Shown here: positions 23,724-31,473 of the stretch, piece by piece
Position numbering within the stretch: position 1 is the stretch's first letter
How the letters are laid out: each line of letters opens with the position of its first letter
Source of the DNA: Anaerofilum sp.
GTDB taxonomy: Bacteria > Bacillota > Clostridia > Oscillospirales > Ruminococcaceae
Reading direction: 5' to 3'
DNA length: 58,872 nucleotides
NCBI GenBank assembly: GCA_020024115.1
Contig: JAHHUF010000001.1
Location: 1 to 58,872, forward strand
Notes under the pieces: model-generated
What the model saw: only the letters and a program-made list of their open reading frames with translations
What the model was told of the DNA's origin: nothing
Databases searched by the model: none
Made by a program: the position numbers and the translations under genes

Positions 23724-24812
23724 TTAAATAATGATAAAATCAGCTTTTGACCGAATCTGAAAAGCCTCTGCATAGCTGTGTTCCATTGGAATCCATAAAT
23801 CACGGAATTTTTTCCACATTTCTGAACCGTTTCTCTGCAAAATTCGATATTTTTGCAGTTCCAGTGAAATCTCAAAAAAGGCAGAAATATCATAGATTCC
23901 GTTACAAGCAGGATGCAGAGCATAGGCACCTTCAACAAACAAAACAGAAGAAGAACCGATTTTACAGTTTCTCACAAAGTTCATTTGACAGCAATCAAAT
24001 ACTTGATAAGAAAACGGCTCACAAACTGCAAGATGTGGTGCAACCTCCTGGGAAAAACGCTCATAATGAATGTTGCCGCCTGCCTGCTGCAAACGGGAAT
24101 CGGTTCGCAAAGAGAGGGGAAGGAAAAAGTCATCCATGTGAACCACTTCTGCATCAAAAATTTCTGAAAGCAAAGTAGATGCAGTGGTTTTTCCCGAGGC
24201 ACAAAAGCCATCCAAGGCTATGGATAATCGCTGATTGGCCAAAAGCTGAAGCTGTTTCTGTGCAATGCAAAGAATCAAAGGCAACAAATGGGCGATTTGA
24301 CCACCAAAAACACGGTAATGGGGCTGATACGCATTATGAAATGTTTCAGAGTGGCTCACCACCGGGCATCCTTCTTGTTGGTAAGAAGCAAGATAGCACT
24401 GCATTTCTTTCGCATTGAAGGGAAAAAAATCATCTTCTGCCAAGCGATTCAAACACTTCAATGCCTGCGAAAACCACAATGAATTTTGCGGAGTGGTTTT
24501 GGAATCTAATGTAAATGCTTTTGCCAAAAGTTTTGGAGAAATCCCAGCCGCCTTTGCAGCAGACAGAGAAAGCCGAAAGGTGTGATGTTGGCTGTCCAAA
24601 GGTTCCAGCAGCGGCAAATTGCTGTTGGCTGTACATTCGTCCATTTCTTTCGACAAAGCAGTCAATGCAGCTTTGTCGCTGTCGCAAAAATGGGATGCAC
24701 CAAAGGCTTGCTGATAGCACAGCTTAACCACATCCTGCGGCTCCATCAGAGGATAAGTTTTAAGATGGAATGTAAGGGAAGAAATAAATTCTTGTTCTGA
24801 AAAAATACTCAT
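23724..24812 (-). CDS. P-loop kinase (uridine kinase-like) with an unknown N-terminal domain
   Basis: 362 residues. Residues 1-170 form an all-alpha-looking domain (PQDVVKLCYQQAFGASHF, PLLEPLDSQHHTFRLSL) for which I recognise no named family. Residues about 185-362 are a uridine kinase/pantothenate kinase-type P-loop: LSIALDGFCASGKTT (Walker A), VVHMDDFFLP (substrate Asp), and LFVEGAYALHP, then a LID-like YRILQRNGSEMWKKF. The ATG overlaps the stop of the upstream ECF S component (ATGA), so the two are coupled; the kinase probably traps the imported molecule by phosphorylation. Nucleoside, pantothenate or another alcohol-type vitamin are all possible. A short hairpin overlaps its stop and ends both convergent genes. 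Confidence 0.75.
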   Translation of the reverse strand: MSIFSEQEFISSLTFHLKTYPLMEPQDVVKLCYQQAFGASHFCDSDKAALTALSKEMDECTANSNLPLLEPLDSQHHTFRLSLSAAKAAGISPKLLAKAFTLDSKTTPQNSLWFSQALKCLNRLAEDDFFPFNAKEMQCYLASYQQEGCPVVSHSETFHNAYQPHYRVFGGQIAHLLPLILCIAQKQLQLLANQRLSIALDGFCASGKTTASTLLSEIFDAEVVHMDDFFLPLSLRTDSRLQQAGGNIHYERFSQEVAPHLAVCEPFSYQVFDCCQMNFVRNCKIGSSSVLFVEGAYALHPACNGIYDISAFFEISLELQKYRILQRNGSEMWKKFRDLWIPMEHSYAEAFQIRSKADFIII

Positions 24813-25351
24813 ACTTTATCACTGGTTTTTACAACCTTTTCAATCAGCAAAACGATAGCGGGCACAAGAATAAGCTGGGACACAATGGCAGGAACAGCAT
24901 TGATAAACGCACCTGACAGGAAAGCGGCGAATGTAAAGCCTTTGCCAGCAGAAGCAAGCAGCAGATATTGTACACAGCCCCACACAACACGCCCCAAAAG
25001 CATTGCTGTGACAAGTGAGATGTAAACAGCAAGTATTTTTGAAAGTTTTTTATTCAACAAATTGTATAAAATGCCGCAAATTAAACCATAAGCAGCAAGT
25101 TCAAAGGACATTGCGATTGCCACCGGAAACATAGGAGGCATGGTGAACAGCAAACTGCGAAGAACAGGGGCAATCAGACCAATGCCTGCTCCCCATATCC
25201 CTCCGCAAAGAAACCCGCAAAGCATCACAGGCAGGTGCATCGGGCTGAGCATACTGCCAATTTGAGGGATTTGCCCAGTGAAAAAAGGCAAAATGAAGGT
25301 CAATGCCAAAAACAAAGCAGAATAGGTTAGTTTTTTTGTGTTTGATTTCAT
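24809..25351 (-). CDS. ECF transporter S component, substrate unknown
   Basis: 180 residues, about six hydrophobic segments; ATG 25351 with TTGGAGGAA upstream. Features: LTYSALFLALTFILPFFTGQ, IGSMLSPMHLPVMLCGF, IAPVLRSLLFTMPPMFP and AMSFELAAYGLICGILY. It belongs to the ECF_trnsprt-type S components and not to the FolT or RibU subfamilies by motif. It is co-transcribed with a uridine kinase-like protein, from a promoter about 155 bases upstream whose leader carries an intrinsic terminator, so uptake is probably regulated by ligand availability. Confidence 0.8.
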   Translation of the reverse strand: MKSNTKKLTYSALFLALTFILPFFTGQIPQIGSMLSPMHLPVMLCGFLCGGIWGAGIGLIAPVLRSLLFTMPPMFPVAIAMSFELAAYGLICGILYNLLNKKLSKILAVYISLVTAMLLGRVVWGCVQYLLLASAGKGFTFAAFLSGAFINAVPAIVSQLILVPAIVLLIEKVVKTSDKV

Positions 25352-25370
25352 CTTTGTGATTCCTCCAAAA

Positions 25371-25505
25371 AATAAAAAACATCGCCAACACAAATGCTTT
25401 GTGTTGATGATGCCTTCAGACTTCGTTGATAAAAATAAGTATATTTGAACAATTCGGAATTGCAAAAAACTTCTGTTTTTTGAACACAGCTTCTTGCTGT
25501 GCAAG
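25371..25505 (-). ncRNA. Candidate riboswitch or attenuator leader of the S-component/kinase operon
   Basis: A transcribed leader of about 150 bases lies between a consensus promoter and the start codon. It contains hairpins ACAGC-AAGA-AGCTGT and AAAAAAC-AGAA-GTTTTTT, and ends in a strong intrinsic terminator (25371-25412): CATC-AT-CAACACAAA / TTTGTGTTG-GC-GATG followed by TTTTTTATTTTTT. The upstream TGTGTT can pair with AACACA of the terminator stem and so could form an antiterminator. No start codon with RBS lies in the leader, so it is not a leader-peptide system, and it does not match TPP, THF, preQ1, lysine, FMN or cobalamin aptamers that I can recall. Confidence 0.55.
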
Positions 25506-25512
25506 ATGGCTC

Positions 25513-25542
25513 ATTATATCACACAAAAAAGCAGATTGTCAA
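25513..25542 (-). promoter_or_regulatory. Consensus promoter of the second ECF S-component operon
   Basis: Minus strand: TTGACA (25537-25542), 18-base spacer, TATAAT (25513-25518). Both hexamers are perfect. Confidence 0.85.
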
Positions 25543-25561
25543 ACAAGCCATTCAAACAAAA

Positions 25562-25590
25562 GAATAAAATCCCATTTTTGGAAAATACTA
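25562..25590 (+). promoter_or_regulatory. Possible sigma-G/F-type promoter of spoVT
   Basis: GAATA (25562-25566), 17 bases, AATACTA (25584-25590) resembles the forespore consensus GNATR-N17/18-CATNHTA. No sigma-A promoter is evident, and spoVT is sigma-G dependent in Bacillus. Confidence 0.35.
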
Positions 25591-25620
25591 AAAGAAAAAC
25601 CATAAAGGAGGATTTTGTGA

Positions 25621-26154
25621 ATGAAAGCAACAGGAATTGTACGCAGGATTGACGATTTGGGCAGGGTGGTGATTCCGAAAGAAATCCGCAGAACACAGCA
25701 CATCCGTGAAGGAGACCCATTGGAGATTTTTATTAGTGCAGACGGAGAAGTTATTTTTAAAAAATACTCTTTGATGGGCGAGTTGTCCACCATTGCGTCC
25801 CACTGTGCAGAAGTGCTTGCAAAAAGTTTGAATATGTCGGTTATCATCTGTGACCGTGAACAAATTGTGGCAGCAGCAGGGGCAGGCAGAAAAGAGATGG
25901 AGGACAGGCGAATCTCGCAGTCCTTGGTTCGCTTGATTGAACAGAGGAAAAGCTGCGTTTTGACCCAAGAAAAACAATATCCCTTTGAAGGCTGTCAGCG
26001 TTGCATTTATGCGGTTTCTCCCATTTTAGTGCAGGGCGATGTAGTTGGTGGTGTGGTTGTGCTGGAAGGGGAACGGCTGGAGCAGAAAATGGAAACAGAA
26101 CAGCAGCAGGCAAATTTGGCTGCAAGTTTTCTTGCAAAACAGATGGAATCATAA
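25621..26154 (+). CDS. spoVT: Stage V sporulation protein T
   Basis: AbrB-family regulator of forespore genes, 177 residues, the usual SpoVT length. Residues 1-50 are the swapped-hairpin AbrB DNA-binding domain (MKATGIVRRIDDLGRVVIPK, RIREGD-like IREGDPLEIF). The remainder is the GAF-like sensor domain (SVIICDREQIVAAAGAG, SPILVQGDVVGGVVVL). RBS AAAGGAGG. It marks the organism as a spore-former. Confidence 0.93.
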   Translation: MKATGIVRRIDDLGRVVIPKEIRRTQHIREGDPLEIFISADGEVIFKKYSLMGELSTIASHCAEVLAKSLNMSVIICDREQIVAAAGAGRKEMEDRRISQSLVRLIEQRKSCVLTQEKQYPFEGCQRCIYAVSPILVQGDVVGGVVVLEGERLEQKMETEQQQANLAASFLAKQMES

Positions 26155-26176
26155 AAAATCAACAATTAACAGAAAC

Positions 26177-26342
26177 TAGGGCGTTTCTGAAACCTAAGAA
26201 ATTGACGAATTTTTCGCAGGAATCAAGTAGATGCAAGACAAAAAACACAGAAATCCTTGCTGGATTCCGAGTATTTTTAAGGCAGCAGATACTGCTTATT
26301 GTAGAAAAAGACGAAAATTTCAACTTTTCAGATAGCCCCTAA
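26177..26342. repeat. MITE-like repeat, copy B
   Basis: A 166-bp element between spoVT and the LCP-like gene. The ends are TAGGGCGTTTCTGAAA and (reverse complement of the right end) TTAGGGGCTATCTGAAAA. In reverse complement it matches copy A (487-640) in the arms and in the core GGAATCC-AGC-AAGGATT. It fills most of the 310-base gap; the rest of the gap (26343-26464) holds a weak hairpin GATACCG...CGGTATC that may end the LCP-like gene. Confidence 0.7.
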
Positions 26343-26464
26343 TTTCAAAAATATCTCAGACAAACAAATTTGGTCTTTGTAAAATGCAATCCTCACAAGA
26401 ATCAAACCTGTTTGTCTTGTACATAAATGTAAAGATACCGCAGGATTACGGTATCAGAAAAGAA

Positions 26465-27394
26465 TTATGAATCGCTGGAACTGGAATCAGAAGATTCATC
26501 CGAGGAAGAATCAACAGAATCGGAAGAAGCAGAAGATTTTGCAGTAAAATATTTGTGCACCAATGCAATGGAATCATCATTTAATTCAAAGCGGTCATTT
26601 GCCGCTGTGCCGGGGAGAATTTCGGGGGAAAATTCAGACTCTTTGCCATTCATCAACTTGCAGATGCGGTCAATTTGCCGAAATTCCTGTGAGGTGAGGG
26701 TTGTCAGCAATTTGCTGCTGGCTTGGCGAAGAATCTGGGTGGGAATTGTGGAATCGGATTGAATGGCAGCCAGCAAAAATTCACCGGTGATGTTTGCAAA
26801 CAGGCTGCTTTTTTGTGTATCCTTCAAATTCCATTCATCCAGCAAAGAAAATACCTGCTCAGGAACCATCATACAAACTGGAGCCTTGCCAACAGATGCT
26901 TTTGCGCCGGAAATATCATATCCCGAAAGATTTACAGTTACAGCTCCAAGCATGGAAGATGCCTTTGTCAAATCAGTGCTTTTGGCAAGAAGATAATGAG
27001 GAATTTCAATTTGCAGTGTTTGGCTTAACAGTTCAGCGGCTCTGCCGGGGCCGGCTTGTGTGGCTTCTTGCTCCAAAGTGGAGGTTCCTCCTTGGGGCAG
27101 CAAAACGACGGTGTCTTTGGGAAAACCTAAAACGGAAATTCGATTTTTGACAGCATCTAAGCCCAGTAGCAAAAAATAATTTGTATCCTCTTGCTGAATC
27201 ATTGCCAAACAGGTGAGTTTATCATCAGGAGAAGGCAATGCAATGGGCACACCGTTTGTGGTTGCATCTGCCTGCACCTGCTCCTGACCGTTTGATATTT
27301 GCCGTGATTGCAGCAGCATAATGCAAGCAAGCAAGGGAATCAAAATTCCGATACTAAGACAAAAGCTCAATAAAAAAGCTCGGATTCGGTTCAT
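26465..27394 (-). CDS. Degenerate LytR-CpsA-Psr (LCP) family membrane protein
   Basis: 309 residues: one N-terminal membrane anchor (about 8-28), then an extracellular LCP-like domain and a Ser/Asp-rich tail of about 25 residues ending SSDESSDSSSSDS. The LCP fold is suggested by VLGFPKDTVVLLP, GPGRAAELLSQTLQIEIPHYL and MLGAVTVNLSGYDI. LCP enzymes attach teichoic acids or capsule to peptidoglycan and need a conserved Arg in the xPRDT motif; here it is Lys (FPKDT), and the later Arg motifs are not evident. It may therefore be non-catalytic or bind a different ligand. RBS AAAGGAGTGG. Confidence 0.6.
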   Translation of the reverse strand: MNRIRAFLLSFCLSIGILIPLLACIMLLQSRQISNGQEQVQADATTNGVPIALPSPDDKLTCLAMIQQEDTNYFLLLGLDAVKNRISVLGFPKDTVVLLPQGGTSTLEQEATQAGPGRAAELLSQTLQIEIPHYLLAKSTDLTKASSMLGAVTVNLSGYDISGAKASVGKAPVCMMVPEQVFSLLDEWNLKDTQKSSLFANITGEFLLAAIQSDSTIPTQILRQASSKLLTTLTSQEFRQIDRICKLMNGKESEFSPEILPGTAANDRFELNDDSIALVHKYFTAKSSASSDSVDSSSDESSDSSSSDS

Positions 27395-27482
27395 AAAACC
27401 ACTCCTTTCAAGTTTAATTCAGCAGCATCTGAATACAGTTTGAGCAGATGGGGGATACTGTATACGAAAGGAGTGAATGAAA

Positions 27483-27659
27483 ATGCTTCCAACAGGAACT
27501 AATCAAAACAATCGGCACTTGCCGCCAAAACGAAACAGCCACGAAATTGTCGAAAGTATTGCTCACCCACACCCAAGCAAAACCGACCCAAACGGAAGTT
27601 ATACCGGAATTCCCGTTAATACGCACGAAATTCCGCAGCAAGACGCCGACGATTTGTAG
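27483..27659 (+). CDS. Small Pro/Asp-rich protein of unknown function (58 aa)
   Basis: Starts at ATG 27483 with GAAAGGAG nine bases upstream; ATG 27477 gives 60 residues but sits too close to the RBS. The sequence has no signal or membrane segment; the C-terminal half contains TDPNGSYTGIPV and ends IPQQDADDL, a pattern I associate with short uncharacterised clostridial proteins. It is divergent from the LCP-like gene across an 82-base gap and is followed by a 532-residue membrane protein gene. Function unknown. Confidence 0.6.
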   Translation: MLPTGTNQNNRHLPPKRNSHEIVESIAHPHPSKTDPNGSYTGIPVNTHEIPQQDADDL

Positions 27660-27777
27660 AAAATCACACTTCACAAAAAAATTTGAAGAAAAGTATGTTT
27701 TTGAAAGGAATTTCCTGTTATACTCGTACTATCTAAGTAAATTTCCATTTGGAAAAAGAACAGAAAGGAATGAGAAA

Positions 27778-29376
27778 ATGGGACGTTTCCAAAGACAAAA
27801 TGCTCCCGCTAAAAATGAAAGAGAGCTGTTCTTGGGAGTCCGCGGAGGACTACTTGGCGATGAAAATTTTGTTATGCTGGCTGGTATTGTAACACTGTTT
27901 TTGCAAATTATCAGTTTTGCAACAACATTAAAGGGCAGTTGGGCATATTTCAGCGGCGTGTTTTTTTTGGCACCGCTTTTGTTTTCGCTTGCAGTGCAAA
28001 CAACCGCATGGAGTACATCCAACTCTTTACGCCGTGGTGTAGGGCCGCTGCGTATTGCGGCAATGCTGCTGGCAATGGGCTGCTCCAGCTATTTTTCATT
28101 TGTGGGTGTATATCATACTGTAAATCCCCCTGAAAGAGAATTGGCAAGCCTGTACAGTCAAAATGTTTTGCAGTTGAATACCGCTGTGGAAAATCTTCAC
28201 ACTTCATCCGGCAACTTGATGCGAACAGGAATCAATACTGTTTTGGATGGACTTTTGGAGCAAAGCAGTCATCTGACACAGCAAAACACCCAATTGGCAG
28301 CTTGTAAAACAGCATTGGATGGTGCAGTCGTTTCTGGCACTACACTGAAAGCACCCAACCGCAGCGATTATAAGTCTTATAAGGAATATTCTGCTGCCTA
28401 TGAGCAGTACCGTGAGGCGCTGCGTCAATCCCAAACCGCAGACAGTTCCTCTGCCCGTGCAGCTGTGTTGGCACAATATGGCTTTGCAAGTGAGGAGGAT
28501 TATCAAAAGGCAGTTTCAGAAAATACTGCCAAAAACGAAACCCTCACCAGTGCATTGGCTGCAATGGTGCCAACAGAAGGCTTGTCCAATGCACAGCGTT
28601 TGGAGCAGGTTCGCAATTCCATCGAAACAGGTTTGAATGCAAAGGGTACTTTGTCAGATGAAACATTGTCCTTGATTCAGCGTGTTACAGCCTTGTATCA
28701 GCAGATGGGCGGAGAAGAAGTTTCTTCCGGTTCTTTGAGTGAGGATTGGCAAAAAGCCGCTGAATGTACTTTGGATTTGCCAAAGTTTTCTGAAGTTGTA
28801 GAAGAAAACGGTTCCGGCGGCTTGCCCCGTTTGAAAACCATGCTTGACCAAAACCTTTCGGCAGCCGTTTTAACCCTGCAAACCGCAGGTGGAACTGCCC
28901 CAGATTTGGTTCCGCTGCCTGACCCCTATTTGGAGCCGGTAAAGGCGGTTGTGGAAAAACACAATCCCAATGCAATTTTATGTTTGGTGATTGCTGTTTT
29001 GGTGGATGGACTATCCATTTTGTTTGCTTTGATGGCAATGGGTGGAAGAAGTATGCTGTTGCCCGGTACACATCTATTTAACCGCCGTGGAATCAGTTTT
29101 TCTTCTCAGGTTTATGCAGCTTTGGATTCCCAAGATGCCTGCAAAAAACTGGGCGAATTTTTGAAGCTGTTCTCCCCATCGCCTGCAACCGTTTCAAAAG
29201 GATGGGTGATGCAGGCAGAGGAAGAAACCCTCAGCGAATATTCTCGCCTGATGTCCTTGCTTTATCAGGCGAAACTTGCCGGAAAACCCGAAGATGGCAC
29301 AGTTGTTTTGCTGCACAAACGGTTTGTAAACTGGGTTGGCGAAATGCAGAACACACTGGGCGACTGCGGAGAATAA
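27778..29376 (+). CDS. Membrane protein with large extracellular helical domain, unknown function
   Basis: 532 residues from ATG 27778; the RBS is AAAGGAATGAG. Three N-terminal membrane segments (about 35-55, 65-85, 95-115), then a hydrophilic stretch of about 300 residues that looks mostly helical (AVENLHTSSGNLMRTGI, SSHLTQQNTQLAACKTAL, repeated Tyr-rich KSYKEYSAAYEQYREAL), one more segment near 395-420 (ILCLVIAVLVDGLSILFALM), and a cytoplasmic tail of about 110 residues. The overall layout recalls stalk-type membrane proteins, but I recognise no family. A terminator (29427-29470) follows. Confidence 0.75.
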   Translation: MGRFQRQNAPAKNERELFLGVRGGLLGDENFVMLAGIVTLFLQIISFATTLKGSWAYFSGVFFLAPLLFSLAVQTTAWSTSNSLRRGVGPLRIAAMLLAMGCSSYFSFVGVYHTVNPPERELASLYSQNVLQLNTAVENLHTSSGNLMRTGINTVLDGLLEQSSHLTQQNTQLAACKTALDGAVVSGTTLKAPNRSDYKSYKEYSAAYEQYREALRQSQTADSSSARAAVLAQYGFASEEDYQKAVSENTAKNETLTSALAAMVPTEGLSNAQRLEQVRNSIETGLNAKGTLSDETLSLIQRVTALYQQMGGEEVSSGSLSEDWQKAAECTLDLPKFSEVVEENGSGGLPRLKTMLDQNLSAAVLTLQTAGGTAPDLVPLPDPYLEPVKAVVEKHNPNAILCLVIAVLVDGLSILFALMAMGGRSMLLPGTHLFNRRGISFSSQVYAALDSQDACKKLGEFLKLFSPSPATVSKGWVMQAEEETLSEYSRLMSLLYQAKLAGKPEDGTVVLLHKRFVNWVGEMQNTLGDCGE

Positions 29377-29426
29377 AACCATCACAACAAATTGCCTCTC
29401 TTTTACAAAGGGAACTTCAAAACAGA

Positions 29427-29470
29427 AAGACTGTGAAACTGATTTTTGTCAGCTTCACAGTCTTTTTCTT
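29427..29470 (+). terminator. Terminator after the 532-residue membrane protein gene
   Basis: AAGACTGTGAA, loop of about 16 bases with an inner CTGA/TCAG pairing, TTCACAGTCTTTTTCTTTT. Confidence 0.8.
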
Positions 29471-29551
29471 TTGGATAAGATATTGTTTGTGGTTTGGATG
29501 ATTTTCAGTTGTTTTTATAACACACCATCCTTAGTTATGGCCGTTTTGGGA

Positions 29552-29821
29552 TTATTTCACCTTTTGTGCCTGCTCGGGGTTCTTTTCAAACCATTTTTCT
29601 GCATAGCTGCAAGTGGCAACCGCTTTTCTGCCTGTCTGTTCCAGCTCTTGCACAGCCAGTTCCATCAGTTTGCCTGCAATTCCTTGTCCACGCAAAGAGT
29701 CATCTACAAAAGTATGGTTGATGTTTACAGTGGTTTCATCCAATGCAGGAAAGGTGATTTCGGCAAGAATTTTGCCGTCAGATTCATACTCAATCTTGTT
29801 TGCATGAGTGATGAAAGGCAT
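29552..29821 (-). CDS. Small GNAT-family acetyltransferase (COG2388 type)
   Basis: 89 residues from ATG 29821 (AAAGGATG upstream); the longer frame has no RBS. Short GCN5-like fold: EYESDGKILAEITFPAL, INHTFVDDSLRGQGIAGKLM with the acetyl-CoA loop R-G-Q-G-I-A, and CSYAEKWFEKNPE. Members of this COG are about 90 residues with unknown substrates. It stands alone, convergent with the upstream gene. Confidence 0.85.
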   Translation of the reverse strand: MPFITHANKIEYESDGKILAEITFPALDETTVNINHTFVDDSLRGQGIAGKLMELAVQELEQTGRKAVATCSYAEKWFEKNPEQAQKVK

Positions 29822-30019
29822 AAAAATACATCCTTTCTTTTTTGTGATAGCACCATGAAAATTTTTCTGAAAGAAATATGATGCAAGGTTGATTATAGTA
29901 TACTGTAAAATTTGAGCAAAAGGCAAGAAAACTGTGACTTTTATTTTGGGAATATGGTATAATAACAGGCAGTAAGACCTTTTGAAACATTTATTTCAAT
30001 CAAAAAAGGGGGGCTTTGC

Positions 30020-31153
30020 ATGGAGTTTAGTACAGAAATCAGTGCAAAGGAATTTAAACAGTTTCGATATAGCTTGTGGCAGGACAACAAAAAAAGAAAT
30101 ATCATCCATCGAATCGCACAAGTGGTTATCCTTGGAATCATCCTCATCCCATTTATTCAAATTATGCTATTGGGTATCAGCCATCATGTTTCGTTTTGGA
30201 AAATATGCAAAACCTATCCGAGATTTTTTGTTTCAAAAGGTTGGGCAACGGAACCTTTTTTTGTGTGGTTGCTGCTATTTTTTCTTACATATCCAAGAAT
30301 AATATATCTTACGAGCGGACAAAAAAAATATGAGCAATTTCTGAAAAATTTGAAAACGAAAAAAATGGTTTTTTCGGATGTTCGGGTTTGTGGATATAAT
30401 AAAGATAATACCCTGATAATGGCAATGCCATATATCAGCATCAAAAAAATAATCTGGTTGGATGATTTTGCAGCAATTATCACAAGTACCAATAATTGCT
30501 ATCCTTTGTCCTTGAAAGAGATGAATGAGTCGCAGCAAGAAGAATTTATCCATTTTGTGGAATCTATGAAGAATACCACAATTGAACTGACAAAAGAGTT
30601 GACATATTCCATTGACGATGTGGTCTGGCAGCAAGACATTCAACTGACAGAGCAACAAATTGAACAGTTTACGAAAATGTATCAAAGTGCCAATAAAAAG
30701 AACGCTTGGAAAATATTGATGTTGGCTGGTATTTGTGAGGTTTTGTTTTTTTTGGATATTTTGCGGATTTTTTCGATTGCCTTGATGATTGCTTTTTTGA
30801 TTTATGGATTGCGGTTTTTACTGCCAAAAAATCAAAAAAGAATTGTAGAAAAAACAATAAAACAAATGCCGGAATATATTGATTTTCTGTCCGGAACCAC
30901 TGTGCTGACCCCAAAAGGGATGTATCGCTATCAAAAATGTTATTATAATTTTTACCAATGGAGCCAGATGACCCACACAATCATTGGTGCAGCAGGGGTG
31001 TTGGTTATGCAAAACAATAAAACTACAGGAATGATTCCACGAAATCTATTTGAAGATGACATACAGTTTTTGCACTATGCACACTGGATTGAGCAGCAGA
31101 TTCAACAGGCAAAATCAGCAGCCAATCCTGTTCCCCTTGCACGAAAACGATAA
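30020..31153 (+). CDS. Membrane protein with two YcxB-like units
   Basis: 377 residues, strong RBS AAAGGGGGG. Two halves each show a two-helix membrane hairpin followed by a soluble PH-like beta segment: helices at about 33-55 and 75-95 with SISIKKIIWLDDFAAIIT-like strand (YISIKKIIWLDDFAAIIT), and about 225-260 with TVLTPKGMYRYQKCYYNFYQ and MIPRNLF. The N-terminus of each half, FSTEISAKEFKQF and YSIDDVVWQQDIQLTEQQIEQF, is alike. This suggests a tandem duplication of a YcxB-like module; function unknown. Confidence 0.6.
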   Translation: MEFSTEISAKEFKQFRYSLWQDNKKRNIIHRIAQVVILGIILIPFIQIMLLGISHHVSFWKICKTYPRFFVSKGWATEPFFVWLLLFFLTYPRIIYLTSGQKKYEQFLKNLKTKKMVFSDVRVCGYNKDNTLIMAMPYISIKKIIWLDDFAAIITSTNNCYPLSLKEMNESQQEEFIHFVESMKNTTIELTKELTYSIDDVVWQQDIQLTEQQIEQFTKMYQSANKKNAWKILMLAGICEVLFFLDILRIFSIALMIAFLIYGLRFLLPKNQKRIVEKTIKQMPEYIDFLSGTTVLTPKGMYRYQKCYYNFYQWSQMTHTIIGAAGVLVMQNNKTTGMIPRNLFEDDIQFLHYAHWIEQQIQQAKSAANPVPLARKR

Positions 31154-31185
31154 AGGCAAGCAGGCAAATTTTTTCAAAAATACCA

Positions 31186-31214
31186 TTGTCAATCTTTGTT
31201 GGAAATTGTATAAT
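31186..31214 (+). promoter_or_regulatory. Promoter of the folT leader
   Basis: TTGTCA (31186-31191), 17 bases, TATAAT (31209-31214). Confidence 0.8.
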
Positions 31215-31220
31215 AAAAGC

Positions 31221-31284
31221 GGAATTTGTGCCATACATGATTCTGTTTTCAGCGTGTTCTGTGTGTATGGAGTCAGATTCCGAA
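31221..31284 (+). other. Additional long hairpin upstream of the THF riboswitch
   Basis: GCGGAAT-TTGTG-CCATAC ... GTATGG-AGTCAG-ATTCCG forms a two-part stem around a 27-base loop (GATTCTGTTTTCAGC region). It occupies most of the transcript between the promoter and the THF aptamer. THF leaders do not normally need this. Confidence 0.45.
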
Positions 31285-31298
31285 ATAAAAAACATGAA

Positions 31299-31400
31299 AG
31301 CAGAGTAGACCGATATGCGTCAAGTGCTGTTGGAACGGGGAGTTGTCCAACAGACGAAAAGGTGGAACACCTTGCGGTATATGGGTCGCATCCCGCTGCT
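31299..31400 (+). ncRNA. Tetrahydrofolate (THF) riboswitch
   Basis: Matches the folT-leader aptamer: outer stem AGCAG / CTGCT, conserved GAGTAGA, GCGTCAAGTG, the hairpin CTGTTGGAAC-GGGG-AGTTGTCCAACAG, then GACGAAAAGGTGGAACACC, TGCGGTATATGG and CGCATCCCGCT. It stands about 75 bases before the folT RBS, so it most likely controls translation or a downstream structure in response to reduced folate. Confidence 0.85.
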
Positions 31401-31473
31401 GTCTATACAGAGAAATGGAACAAAAAATGCTTTCCTGTATGCAGCAACAGATGCAAAAGGGAGGTATTTTTTT

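Noticed and set aside
31315..31473. N-terminal extension of folT
   Set aside because: These codons lie inside the THF riboswitch; the RBS and first membrane segment support a start at 31474.
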